Below, piece by piece: positions 10,109 to 20,585 of a DNA stretch of 64,000 nucleotides (the stretch's first letter is position 1; every line of letters begins with the position of its first letter). The DNA is taken from assembly GCA_000697475.1 (NCBI GenBank), contig JNEU01000742.1, forward strand, positions 62,001 to 126,000, given 5' to 3'. The notes under the pieces are model-generated. The model had not been told where the DNA came from. It searched no databases and saw only the letters and a list, made by a program, of their open reading frames with translations. The position numbers and the translations under genes were made by a program. Source of the stretch: Lichtheimia corymbifera B2541. Taxonomy: Eukaryota; Mucoromycota; Mucoromycetes; Mucorales; Lichtheimiaceae.

Positions 10109-12675
10109 CTAGTCAATCTTGAATGTCTTTTTAAAGAAGCGTTTGCCAAACAGCACAGCTGTCATGCTTGCAATGGTGCATAAAATCCCAACCACAAGCT
10201 CTACAATTTGATGCTTCCGAGATATCACCAAGAATACCCGTAGCATGGGTGCATTCCATCTATATACATATCCATTGAGTGCGCTGTAGAAAAAAAACGG
10301 GCACCATTTTCATACTCACGTGCTTTCAGTCCATGTCCCTTTTGTTGGATCCACCACTTTGATTTCGCCTGTACCCTCATCATACTGAAGACCGGTGCCA
10401 TAGGCGTCATGATATGCCGTAAATGTTTTGATACAGCGCTGTTTGACACAATACTCATCAGAATCGCAGTCTTGGATGGTTTGACACGATCGCTGTTGAT
10501 CAACCCCAGTGACATCCGCCAAGAAAGTGAAAGCAAAACGAGGAATAAGTTGTGGTTGTGGGTTCCGAACATTGAATACGGATGTATAATGACTGACGCG
10601 TGAGATACCCGATACTACAATATCCAATGTTAAATAACGTTGACAATAAGAAATCATTTGACGTACCATTAAAGTAATTTTGCATAAAGGGGCAAGAAAA
10701 GTTGGATACGAGACAATCCATCAAGGACGCGACTAGTGTGCAATTGGCAGCAACAGCATCGGTATTGTTCCCTTGTGCATCTGCATATATGGTCTTGGCT
10801 GTAGCGGTTGCGAGTTGGCATATGGATTGTATTGACGTGTTGGAAGCTGCTGCATCATCCACATCGCTATTGTAAAGGCTAAACATATTGTGAGTACAGG
10901 AGTATAGGCACACACATGACTTTGACCTTTACCTTCCTAATTGTTTCTGATAATCGGTAATAACAACAGCACGTGTATCACGTTTCTTTGCGAGGAAGCT
11001 CATAGTACTGCTAGGTGGAAGCTTTCGTTGCGTGCCATCCTGATAGGCGGGTTGGATAGATGCATTTCCCGATTGAACCAAGCTGTCAACCAAGGGACCA
11101 CTCACTGTGGTATCATCGACATGGCCCCAATACCCTGAGCCATTGGCGTTGGCAACCGAATTGAACTCGATAATGGCGTCGATATTATCCATGTTGATCT
11201 TTGTAAATTCAAGAGAGCGTACACAAGGGTTCGTGCATGGTGCGTTTGAAAAGGGACATTTAATTGCGCGAGATGCATTGGTGCATGAAAATGGATGGCT
11301 GATATCTTGTACAAATCGCTGGGAGCCTGCAAATCCCCAAGGTTCTGCTGCAAAAAGCGTATATAGAATGTGTTTTGAAAGATCGGTTGTTGGCACCTAT
11401 AACAAAAGGTTCTCTCAGTACTTTTGAATCAGCAGAATCAGAGCTTTTACTTACTCGGCTCAAAGCTTCTGCTACTGCCAATAAGGCAACCACCCCTGAT
11501 ACATCGGTGTTCGTACCAATTGTCAAATCATGGAACATAGATCGACTATCCATCGCAGCCGCGAGCACCACCACAGGTTTTCCATCATCAGCTTGTATAT
11601 TCAACGAGGGTGAAGCAAACACGGATAACCCGCCAACCGGCTCACACCATCCTATATCAAGCTTTATCAGCAAGGCCATCGGGCATCCCTACATCCAATA
11701 TACTTTACCTCGACGTAAACATGTTTCTGAATTGACAGCAGCCCACATAAAGATATTGAAATCCATGGCCTGTAGCGGATAATGGGAATAGCCGCGCTCT
11801 TCATTGTATCGCACCATCTATGGGAATCATGCTCCAATATAAGATATCCAATAATGCGTATCATACTTGTTATATACTTACATCCATGACATAGCTGTAA
11901 ATTTGCTTGGACGATTGTGATGTGGGATTCAATCCAAAGATCGGTATGCTAAAGCTTTCTCCAATCAAATCCTGTCCCTGAAGAAGATGTATCACCATTG
12001 TCAATATAGAATCTCCTTTAGCACTTTTTGGTTACTTACATCCACATTCCATACATAGGCATCTTCATCTTGTGCATAGAGGCCAAATTGGCAGTTTGGA
12101 CAAGGGCTATCTGGTGATTTGACGTTTGCAAGCTGGGCTTGATCCATTGCACCTCGCAATAACGCGACTAGTCCTACGACACGGCCTGTGGAATCCAATG
12201 CATGTATATTTGGACTACAGACAGCATGATATAAGAGTTTTGAACGTGTTGACATCCACATGCTTCTTCCTTACCGCGTGAAAAGATCATAGCCAAGTAC
12301 GATACTGTAGGCATCGCTGGTGCCGATATCGCCGTTAACAAAGCTGTCCAAATCGTCCTGCGACTTGATATGGTATACAACACCACTTCCAGTGGAGGGT
12401 ACTTGAAGACGAGCCGTCAGCAAGAGCAGCAACGAGGCATCAAGGACGACTTACCATGACAACCAATGGTGCTTGTTGCGTTGAGTAGCCGTACACATGG
12501 CCAGTTGTTAAGATTGGTGTAAATGTAAGGGTATAACTTTGTGGCAATGTCCTCGGCTGTGGTTGTAGTTGTTATTAGTGGTTGATTGAAGAGCACAGTT
12601 TGTAGATGGCTAACCCAATGCGAACGTTGCAGTCCAAAGGGCAACGATGACTATCACCAACAAGTGGAAGCGCAT
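10109..12675 (-). CDS. Nicastrin, gamma-secretase subunit
   Basis: Nicastrin is the type I glycoprotein subunit of gamma-secretase, gating substrate entry to presenilin. The start MRFHLLVIVIVALWTATFAL is a signal peptide, split by an intron from EDIATKLYPYIYTNLNNWPCVRLLNATSTIGC, which matches the family N-terminus. Later exons give VVVLAAAMDSRSMFHDLTIG and TDVSGVVALLAVAEALS of the aminopeptidase-like fold, LPPSST, then ICQLATATAKTIY and a Cys-rich CDSDEYCVKQRC. GTWTEST precedes a final helix (LVVGILCTIASMTAVLF) and a short basic tail ending FFKKTFKID. Many NxS/T sites fit a lumenal domain. Where animals have DYIGS, this protein reads GFAGS; the Glu four residues before the motif is kept. Nicastrin is absent from the common ascomycete models. 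Exon borders in the middle are approximate. Confidence 0.88.
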
Positions 12676-13567
12676 GAGTTCCAAGCGGTTGGTTACACGG
12701 CTTTGCTGTTTTTGATCACCCCATTACGGCGTTTGACTCCCCGTTGACTTGCACCTCATTGACTCTTCGTCCTTTTCGGAACATGCTCTGCGGTTGCCTG
12801 GTCGACCATGGATCGTTTATTGTCATTCCATATTTCCTTATATCCTGATCCCATGTACTTGACCTTTTGTATGAGCTTGTCAACAACAATCCTGTTTCCT
12901 TTATTAAAACCACCCACTGCTGACCCATCATTAAGACTTGCATAAACTTGTGTGACATCCCTGTCATCTCATCTGACGTCGTTGATTGATGTTTTACGCT
13001 TGTATGAATTCCAGCATGGTGCATATGTGAGCATGGAATGAGAAATGCTCTGAATCGATTCACTGCTGTAGAATGGCGGTATAGTGATGGTACTTTGCAT
13101 GACCGTGTTGCCATGTCTTTGTGATCTACAGCAGGATAAACAGCTTGCATGTGGATGCATCATGCTGATGATAGCGGATACTGTAGAGTATTGGATGATC
13201 TCTATTATTAGAGGCGTATCAATAATGAGGTTGTTTGCAATAACATATGTAGGTTTATATAGATTGAAAAATAAAAACTTGGATGGACTAGACTAGTGGC
13301 AAAGTGTAATAGCTAATAATGCATCGTCTTGCGTGTTTATAAAGGGTTGCAGCCATGGATTGGGGTGGATTAAATAGTCGTGTATCACGTGAATCAAGTG
13401 TGTGTGTGTGTGTGGCTCATATCGAGGCTGACTGCTTTTCGTTTTGATTGGGGGCTGTGGGGGAAATGGGAGCGGGAAAAGGGGTTGATTTGAGTTGACA
13501 GGGTGCAAGTACACACAATCCAACCATCCTCTTGTAAATACGACCAACACCCTCTACACCAATTACG
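12676..13567. other. Divergent intergenic region nicastrin / mS26
   Basis: The region holds two divergent promoters. A TTTATAAAGGG lies at about 13336 on the + strand, upstream of mS26, and a TG dinucleotide run at about 13400-13412. A 144-codon minus-strand frame at 12716-13150 has no recognisable motif and is not called as a gene. Confidence 0.4.
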
Positions 13568-14266
13568 ATGCATCGGTTTGTTCAACGTCGATTCGCCTCC
13601 AACTTTGCTGCTGGTTTCGCTCCTCCCAAGGGCAGTCGTGAAACACCCAAGATCGTCACCAAGCGTCGTAATCCCAGCACCTCGCTTCCTTCGCACTTGG
13701 GCAATCCCGATAAATCAGTACCCAATGCACAGTCCTTAAGCCCCAAGCAACAATATCGTGAACAGCTTCGTCAGACGCGTCATCGTTATGCACAAGAGTT
13801 ACTCGGCAAGCATGGTCAACGTGAAGCAGCAGCAGCTACCAAGCGTGCCGAAAACGAAGCTCATATGCAACAAGAAAAGCAAGCCTTGGCCCTGGAACGT
13901 CAACAAGCCCAACAACACGAAGCCGAGATCACCAAGCTTTTAGATTTGCAGACCGGCAATGTCCATTCCAAGGAAGCTATTGCTGCTCGCAAGGAGGAAC
14001 GTCAAATGCGTCGACAACAAAACCGTCAATCGCATGATGCTCACCTTGCTGCTATGCGTCGCAAACATTTATTGAAGTTGTATCGTTCATCCGAATCCTT
14101 TGTCACCTTGGAGAACTTGGACGCCAAGATCGATGAGCTTTTGACCATGCCACCTTTCCGCTACAATTACATCAGCAACCTCGAGGAGTTTATGCAAACC
14201 AGATCCTCCAGCGCATCCGAAATTGAAAGGAGAAAGGAGGTTCTCAAGGAAGCTATGGGATTGTAA
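13568..14266 (+). CDS. PET123: Mitochondrial small-subunit ribosomal protein mS26 (Pet123 family)
   Basis: Intronless frame of 232 residues. It starts MHRFVQRRFASNFAAGF, a basic presequence, then runs into a highly charged, Gln/Arg/Glu-rich helical region (residues ~60-170, with YREQLRQTRHRYAQELL and AARKEERQMRRQQNRQ), and ends with FVTLENLDAKIDELL and a helical tail. Composition, length and the FVTLENLD segment fit the mS26/Pet123 family, a component of the mitoribosomal small subunit near the mRNA exit. The ATG lies just after a CA-rich leader with no upstream ATG nearby. The charged helix makes similarity scores weak, so the assignment is good but not certain. Confidence 0.78.
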   Translation: MHRFVQRRFASNFAAGFAPPKGSRETPKIVTKRRNPSTSLPSHLGNPDKSVPNAQSLSPKQQYREQLRQTRHRYAQELLGKHGQREAAAATKRAENEAHMQQEKQALALERQQAQQHEAEITKLLDLQTGNVHSKEAIAARKEERQMRRQQNRQSHDAHLAAMRRKHLLKLYRSSESFVTLENLDAKIDELLTMPPFRYNYISNLEEFMQTRSSSASEIERRKEVLKEAMGL

Positions 14267-14388
14267 TTAGAATATATATCTATAGAAGAGAGACAAAAGA
14301 CATCCATCACAACAAACGTCCTGTATTCAACGCCTATACGCACTCACATACACACCACACCACACAAACAACATCCATCATCACACAA

Positions 14389-15758
14389 TCAAATACATGT
14401 TATATATCTTCGTTCAACAAACAATCTTGTTTTTATGATGTGAAAAGCTGGATACATGCACTTGTTACTACCATTGGTATGCCAATATGTCATGGCCTGC
14501 ATGACGCCAAGGTAATGAGAGATCACGGCAACAAGAACGAGTATGTGGAAGATTTGGTGGGATGCAAACTGGTTCAATCATGAGTACATGTTGTGAGGGG
14601 AATGTGGATATGTGCTACTTACCCAGATATCAAATTTGCCAGGACACCATCGTTCTGGAATTCTTTATGGGTGTAAGAGGATATACATATGTGTGTGGTT
14701 GATTCATTGTTACAACTCTCTCACCTGCATGCATAAATCAATGCGCCACTCACGTATGACACTGCCATGACAACGAGGTATCCTAGAGAGATGGTATCCA
14801 AGGAGGTTCCAATCTTTTAAAACGAATAAGTATTCTCTTTGGATCGGCGATGAGTGCTACTTACGCCATACAAACAAATGCCATGCAATGTAGGAACAAT
14901 ACCAAAAAGACCAAGAGCAAGAAAGAGCCCTGTGCGCATCCATCGATATGCCGGTGTTCTGAAATGCCTGAGCAGCACGACAGCCGCGGTGAGAACACCC
15001 AATGCAGTGATCACAGCGAGATAGACCACTAAAAGAAGCAATGTCAATAAAGGTCCTATGCCACTTTTGAAAGATGAATCTTACCTTGTGGAGTGGGATC
15101 GCAATGAAATCCATAGTAGAGAACTGGATAAAAGGAACCGCTGATGATATGATATTTACTGTGAGCTATATTTGGTCATACGGCTAATACCATTATCATC
15201 ACTTACACAATCAGGGTCACGATGCCTGTGTAATCACACCTGTTCCATTGTGCTGCAACGAGCTCCGAATGGCTACAGAAACAATGATATCCACTGCTAA
15301 ATCCAAGACACAGCATGGCACCTGCCATAAAACTGCAAAAATAGACATAATCAAAGGTGGTCAAGGAATCTGCAAATGAATGTGGATACAAGAAAAAGTG
15401 GAGAGAAAGAACAATGAAAAGCACCAGACCAAGGAGGTGACTCCAAATATTGACTATATAATGCAACCACACAATTTAGCACGTGGTCATTATCAAAAAA
15501 GCCCAAGGTATTTAAAAAAGTGAGAGAAAGGAGTGAGAAAGAGCACAGACCACTTTCGTTATGAAGATAAAACAGGCTTTGAAAACAACGACGATAGCTA
15601 TTATTCGGTGATCGATATCCTGATGTGATGAAGATATTATCTTGCATCCATTTTGGCAATTCGGACCATGTCAATGTGGTGCTGTTGTAGTGGCTGGGAT
15701 TATGCTGCTGTTCAAGCAGAGCTGTTCTTTCGTCATTCTCGTTGTTCGATTGGGTCAT
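14389..15758 (-). CDS. PAQR family seven-helix membrane protein (AdipoR/Izh-like)
   Basis: Member of the progestin and adipoQ receptor / haemolysin III family, helical-bundle membrane proteins with a zinc-binding hydrolase-like site; fungal Izh proteins affect zinc, sterol and ceramide signalling. Visible family motifs are LPKWMQDNIFITSGYR and YLHNESVNIWSHLLGLVLF before and in helix 1. LGFSSGYHCFCSHSE carries the Ser/His motif of helices 2-3. ASHQIFHILVLVAVISHY in the last helix carries the HxxxH pair. Between them are six or seven hydrophobic segments spread over several short exons. About 330 residues, normal for the family. The start MTQSNNENDERTALLEQQ is a hydrophilic cytosolic N-terminus, preceded by TATA-like sequences at 15771-15783. 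Which of the AdipoR-like or Izh-like branches it belongs to cannot be told by eye. Confidence 0.9.
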
Positions 15759-17247
15759 GTTGTTGGTTTGGGTATATATATAAAATGAATGCAGATGATG
15801 ATGCGTATATAAATAAAAGGGGGTGGATGTGGAAGGAAGAAGGAAAGGGTTTAGAGGAGAAGGAGGAGAGGCATTATTATGTATCCCCAACATTTGCGGC
15901 TCAACGTGAAAGATATGGTGTGCAAGTGTGCAGGGCGTAGTTGTGACTAGATTAGCGACTGACACATGTCTTTGACGTAGCCATGTGATCCCAACAAAAT
16001 GAGCAGCGGCGACTATTGGTCAAAGATACGCTATACCCTGTATAGGATGATAGGACTTTTGGTAAAGTGTATATAACCACCAGCTAGATTACAACTCCCA
16101 AAAGTCATAATCTTATCGGGGCTTCTTGTGCATACATGATGCGTGGTATCTGTGTGTGAGCGCGTGTGTGTGTGTGGGTAAGGAGAAAGGGAAGCGGGGG
16201 ATGAGTTTGACAGCTTGTTGTGTGCAACAAGGAGCGACATTACATATATCGGACCCATCTCCTTGGGAATTTTCCTTTTTGTGCTGGAATGGATGACAGC
16301 ATCAAGATTTTTCATTTGTGTCACAATGACCATTCAAGCAAAGCTGCGATTGGTTTGATTGCCAATCTATGGTGTGATACTCTAATCAGCATTGAAGATT
16401 TTGACAGCAGCGCAAGAAAACAAGGAGGAAAAAGGAGAAGGGGTCTTTAAACATGAGAGAGAAAGAGAGAGAGACCCCTTTGTGTGGATAGTGTTTCGAG
16501 ACCAAATAGATCAATGCATGATGGCAGCATCAGCAGCAGCAGTAATGTTACGAAATCGACGTGGGGGGGGGAAAGGATGATTGTGTTTCAATGATAATAG
16601 CAAGGATGATGAATGAATGATGTTGTGACAAAGGTAGTTTAGCAACAAGGACCACCACGTCAAAGAATATCAAGGATGGTTTTTTTTATCTCCTATACGG
16701 ATGATATTTTTTGATTCACGCAACACACTGTTGGGAATGATGGTTCGTGTAACATGTCGCTTATAAACAAGCTGTCAAGCAAGCAATGTCGTTGTGGACA
16801 CCCTGCGTTAAAAGCGTAATCATGGTATAACTGCAATATAGAAGAGAGAGTGATGGTAACCAAGGTATCGAGAGATTTAGTTCAAATGATCGGAAGAGAG
16901 ACCAAGAAGAAGACCACATGGCCACACAAACCACATGTGGCAGATGATGATACTGATGATGGTTTTGGGATGGATAGTGCGCGCAGTAAATATTGGCACC
17001 GCAAACGTTATGGACGCCTGTTGCACAAGCGTGGCTGGCCTACTTTGTTACCCCGCTTCCCATGTCGTCGTTTTTGATTCACTCACATCTTTCCCTCTTG
17101 TCCTATTTTCTCACAGCCAAATCCCACATTTCTCTTTGACGTCAAGCCTACGTTCCTCTTTTTATTATAAACCCCACTTGTTCACTCAGATACCACTATC
17201 ACCCCTCTCTTTCTATTTACACGCTTTCTCTCGGCACACCTCTTGTA
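15759..17247. other. Divergent intergenic region PAQR / homeodomain gene
   Basis: About 1.5 kb with two divergent promoters. It holds a TG microsatellite (about 16150-16176), GA runs (about 16454-16476), an 8-G run near 16563 and pyrimidine-rich leader sequence from 17090 to 17240. A TATA-like ATATATAAAAT sits at 15775-15785 for the PAQR side. No coding region could be supported. Confidence 0.45.
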
Positions 17248-18408
17248 ATGTCAAACTGCATTGCGCCATCGCCAGATAACAAGGTAAGGAATGGGAATAA
17301 AATGGGCTGTTGGGGGAGGAGAAAAAAGGAACTTTTGGGTATATTACACTTTGTGTATGTGTGTGTGATTTTCGTGGGTGTGGGTTGACTCAGCGATGAT
17401 GAATTATGCCACATGTCAAATAACTCATATTTGACGTCTCTTTTTTCTTTTCTATCGATATAGCACTGTCGTCGATTCAGTCCTGTGATTCTTTTCCATG
17501 ATCATCGTTTCATCAGGGACAGTGGAGATTTGGAGCATATTCACATACCCTATCGTGACCCACATTATGTGACACTGATTGAATCACACAAGAAACGTAT
17601 CAACCAAATGTTACAAGACAATGGTCGCTTCTGGGCTGACGTGATGATGTCTTCGTCAAAAGGTAAGTAATGCAAAAGCGTCTGTGCACTCTTTCCTCTA
17701 TCCTTCATTAATACTCCCCTCCTCTTTATCTTAGGTACCATCAACGCATACGATAAACCATTATCACCTGTCCCATCACTTGTTTCATCGCCACCACAAC
17801 ACCCACCTTCTCCTCCGCTTTGGAATACATCATCGTCCTCGTCATCACCACCACCACCACCACTTCCTCTACATCATCAACACCAACAACCATCAGCAAT
17901 CCCAACATCTTCTTCTCCGCCATCATCATCATCACCATCATCCGCTACCTTTTCGTTTTCTTCCTCGTCAACAACACGTTATCCACATCGTCCACGTCGT
18001 AGCAGTATGAATGCTATGGATGCTCCTCCTATTCATAGCCACCATCATAGACGAATAACCAAGGCGACATCATCATCATCATCATCGACGAATGGTGCTG
18101 GATGTGGTGGAACTGGGGGCAACATTAAGAAACGGCAACGCAGCAACCTTCCAAAACCTGTCACTGCCATCCTCAAAAACTGGTTAGCCGAGCACAAGAA
18201 ACATCCTTATCCCAACGAGGACGAAAAATGTCAACTAGTGCGACAAACAGGACTGGCTCGTAACCAGATTAGCAATTGGTTTATCAATGCGAGGCGGCGT
18301 ATCCTTCGTCCCATGCTTGAAGAAGGTGAAGAAGATGAGGATGAGGATGACCATTTATCCTATGATGACAAGTGGCGATCATCACGCCGTGGTGTCAATT
18401 TGACATAA
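17248..18408 (+). CDS. TALE-class homeodomain transcription factor
   Basis: Three exons (introns 17284-17463 and 17663-17734). Exon 1 encodes MSNCIAPSPDNK. The N-terminal part carries a predicted helix (ESHKKRINQMLQDNGRFWAD). The middle is a long Ser/Pro/His low-complexity linker made of CAT, CCA and TCA triplets. The homeodomain follows: QRSNLPKPVTAILKNWLAEH, then KHPYPNEDEKCQLV and the recognition helix ISNWFINARRR. The three-residue loop insertion (PYP region) and WFINARRR place it in the TALE superclass, nuclear factors that often dimerise with other homeodomain proteins. The C-terminus is acidic (EEGEEDEDEDD), a possible activation segment. Target genes cannot be inferred. TALE proteins can be mating-type or developmental regulators; nothing here shows a sex locus. 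Confidence 0.93.
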
Positions 18409-18903
18409 AATGTGTATTATACTACACTCACTCACCTTTTTTCTCTCTCTCTTCTCGTACATAGTATCAATTCTATCTCCCTCTCCCTCTCTCTTTTCTT
18501 TATCTTATCCGTATCATTCACCATTCACCTCCCCTCCCCCCAAATCTATATTTTGTATATCACACTTTCTTCGCTCTCACGCACATTTGTCTGTAATATG
18601 TCTTATCCATACCTCTAGATTGAGTATAGCAAGCAATCCCAGGAAAATAAATGAACAACTTGGGGTATCGCGATTCCCTCTCACACACATAAACAAGTCC
18701 AGACAACCTCCCTTGTTTCTTTGTTTGTTTCCATTTAGCCACACAACATGTATGCATCAAAACAGCAACTCGGAGAGTATAATTTTTTGACAGGCTGAGA
18801 AGCTGTCAAAGACGAACACGCGCACATCACATAAACTCCTTCTCTTTTCCTCCCCCACCCCTTAATATGACGATCACATGAAATTGTTATTACTCTATTT
18901 TTA
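18409..18903. other. Convergent 3' region, CT-rich
   Basis: Lies between the stops of the homeodomain gene and of GPI18. It is rich in CT runs (about 18438-18500 and 18837-18860) and has an AATAAA at about 18646 on the + strand that could be a polyadenylation signal. No gene was seen. Confidence 0.4.
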
Positions 18904-20367
18904 TTATGCTGGTGGAAGAAATGCAGCAAATAAAACTATCCCAACAAGTCCATAAAGGACGTAATACGAGAGTACACTTTGAGCAAGCCATTGTCGCTGC
19001 TTGGAAGCTGACTTTTTAAAACCATCCATCCAAATTTGGGCCGTAATCCAATATAAAGGTGGCAGGGATGTAAAGAACCGGATGATCACTTGGACGTGCA
19101 TGCATGTCGTTGCATACGCCAACAAAAAGCCCCACAAGTAAAGGAACGGTAAAAGTTTCTTGGTATCAGCTGGCGTATTTTGACCGAGTCCAAGCGTGTA
19201 GAATCCATCCACTGATTGCGCATAATGCCATAAGCCTTTGGTGGTCAACAAGATGATGGGCATGGCCAGTAAAAAGTTGGGGATCTGCTTGATTTCATAA
19301 TAGGCCAAAAACCCATTGTTCCTATAGATGCCCCCATTGTTAATAATGAAATGACCGACTCTTTTTTGTTGCTCCACACCCATCCATACCAGTAATAGTT
19401 TTGAACAAAGCTGTAGAGAAGAGGCAGCGTCTTGTTGCACCATGGTCGATCACCAGTAACACAGAATTGATGGTATCCATAGTATTGGACCATGGCAAAT
19501 CCACCCATCGTAATCATTGAATAGAGAATAGCCCGCATCATTCCAATCAACGACCGCTGTCAAAAAAGACTCATCAGTATTTCTCCCACGACACAATCTT
19601 TCCGAATCTAACCTTTTGTAACACCAAATCATAGATGAAAAACCCGGCATAGACGATGGCATTGGATCGAATGGCAGATGCGAAACACCATATAAGGGCT
19701 GCCAATAAATACTTGTTTTGGGTATACAACCACATGCCAGTGAACGAGAGCAATGCAAAGGGTGATTCCATGTACATCGATGACATGAACATAGCCGATG
19801 GCGAAAGACAAAATGCAATGGCTGATACAAACGCCAGACGAGGTTGAATTGCAGACGTCAACCTTGTAGTAAAAAAAAAGGATGAGCATCCAATGCATGA
19901 ATACCATCCCACACCCATCCCTTCCTTACCTATAGAGCATCCCAGCAGCTAATACAAAGCACACATTGGCAATCAACACACCAGCTAATAGAACACGTCC
20001 TTGTTCTCGCATCGGTAAAGGTAAAAGAACTACATCCATGATCCATCAATACATCACCCTTGAAAACACAAACACACACATACTTGGTCGTACCTGTTTT
20101 TGCTAGCATCCTTGCTAATAATGGTATCCCAGGAAAGAACGCGTGTTCTTGTTCATATATGTAGCCGTGTTCTCCAATATGGTTAAAGTACAAAGCGTCC
20201 CATCGTAGCAATGAAACCAAGCAGTGTTCGGCCCATGATGACGGTGCAAGTTGAATCTCTGCGGATGAATCATAGCTCCCGGTCGCCAGGTACGAGAGAA
20301 TGCCCACGCCTACTGTAACCACCCGTGTTGCTGCTGCAAATGAGTGAATGCGATGCAGGGTTTTCAT
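18904..20367 (-). CDS. GPI18: GPI mannosyltransferase II (PIG-V / Gpi18)
   Basis: ER multispanning enzyme that adds the second mannose of the GPI anchor from dolichol-phosphate-mannose. The start MKTLHRIHSFAAATRVVTVG leads into the lumenal loop WAEHCLVSLLRWDALYFNHI, where RWDALYF carries the family's acidic catalytic position. HAFFPGIPLL, SPSAMFMSSMYMESPFALLS and AFASAIRSN-type loops follow (here CFASAIRSNAIVYAGFFIYD). Later come YYGYHQFC and a run of hydrophobic helices ending in FAAFLPPA. About 430 residues after removal of short introns, normal for PIG-V. A long purine-rich (GA) tract lies about 85-150 bp upstream of the ATG, which reads as a CT tract on the coding strand. Confidence 0.92.
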
Positions 20368-20450
20368 GAAAGGAAAAGAAAAGACAGAAAGAGTAGGAAT
20401 AGGAGGGCGGTATTTACAGAGTGGGTTTATTCATTATCAAAAGCAGAAAA

Positions 20451-20516
20451 AAAAGAGAGAAAGCGAGAGAGAGAGAGAGAGAGAGAAAGGGGAAGAGAGA
20501 GAAAGAGAGAGAGAGC
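20451..20516. repeat. (GA)n microsatellite upstream of GPI18
   Basis: About 66 bases of almost pure GA/AAG purine sequence between the GPI18 start and the stop of the class C GPCR gene. On the GPI18 coding strand it is a CT tract in the presumed promoter. Confidence 0.8.
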
Positions 20517-20585
20517 GAGTACAAGTAAAATTAGAACAAAGGGTGTAGTAAGGACTGTACAAGAAAAACAAAAAGCGTTATGTAT

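Noticed and set aside
12716..13150. 144-codon minus-strand frame between nicastrin and mS26
   Set aside because: Composition is unlike neighbouring genes, no motif, and it overlaps the divergent promoter region.
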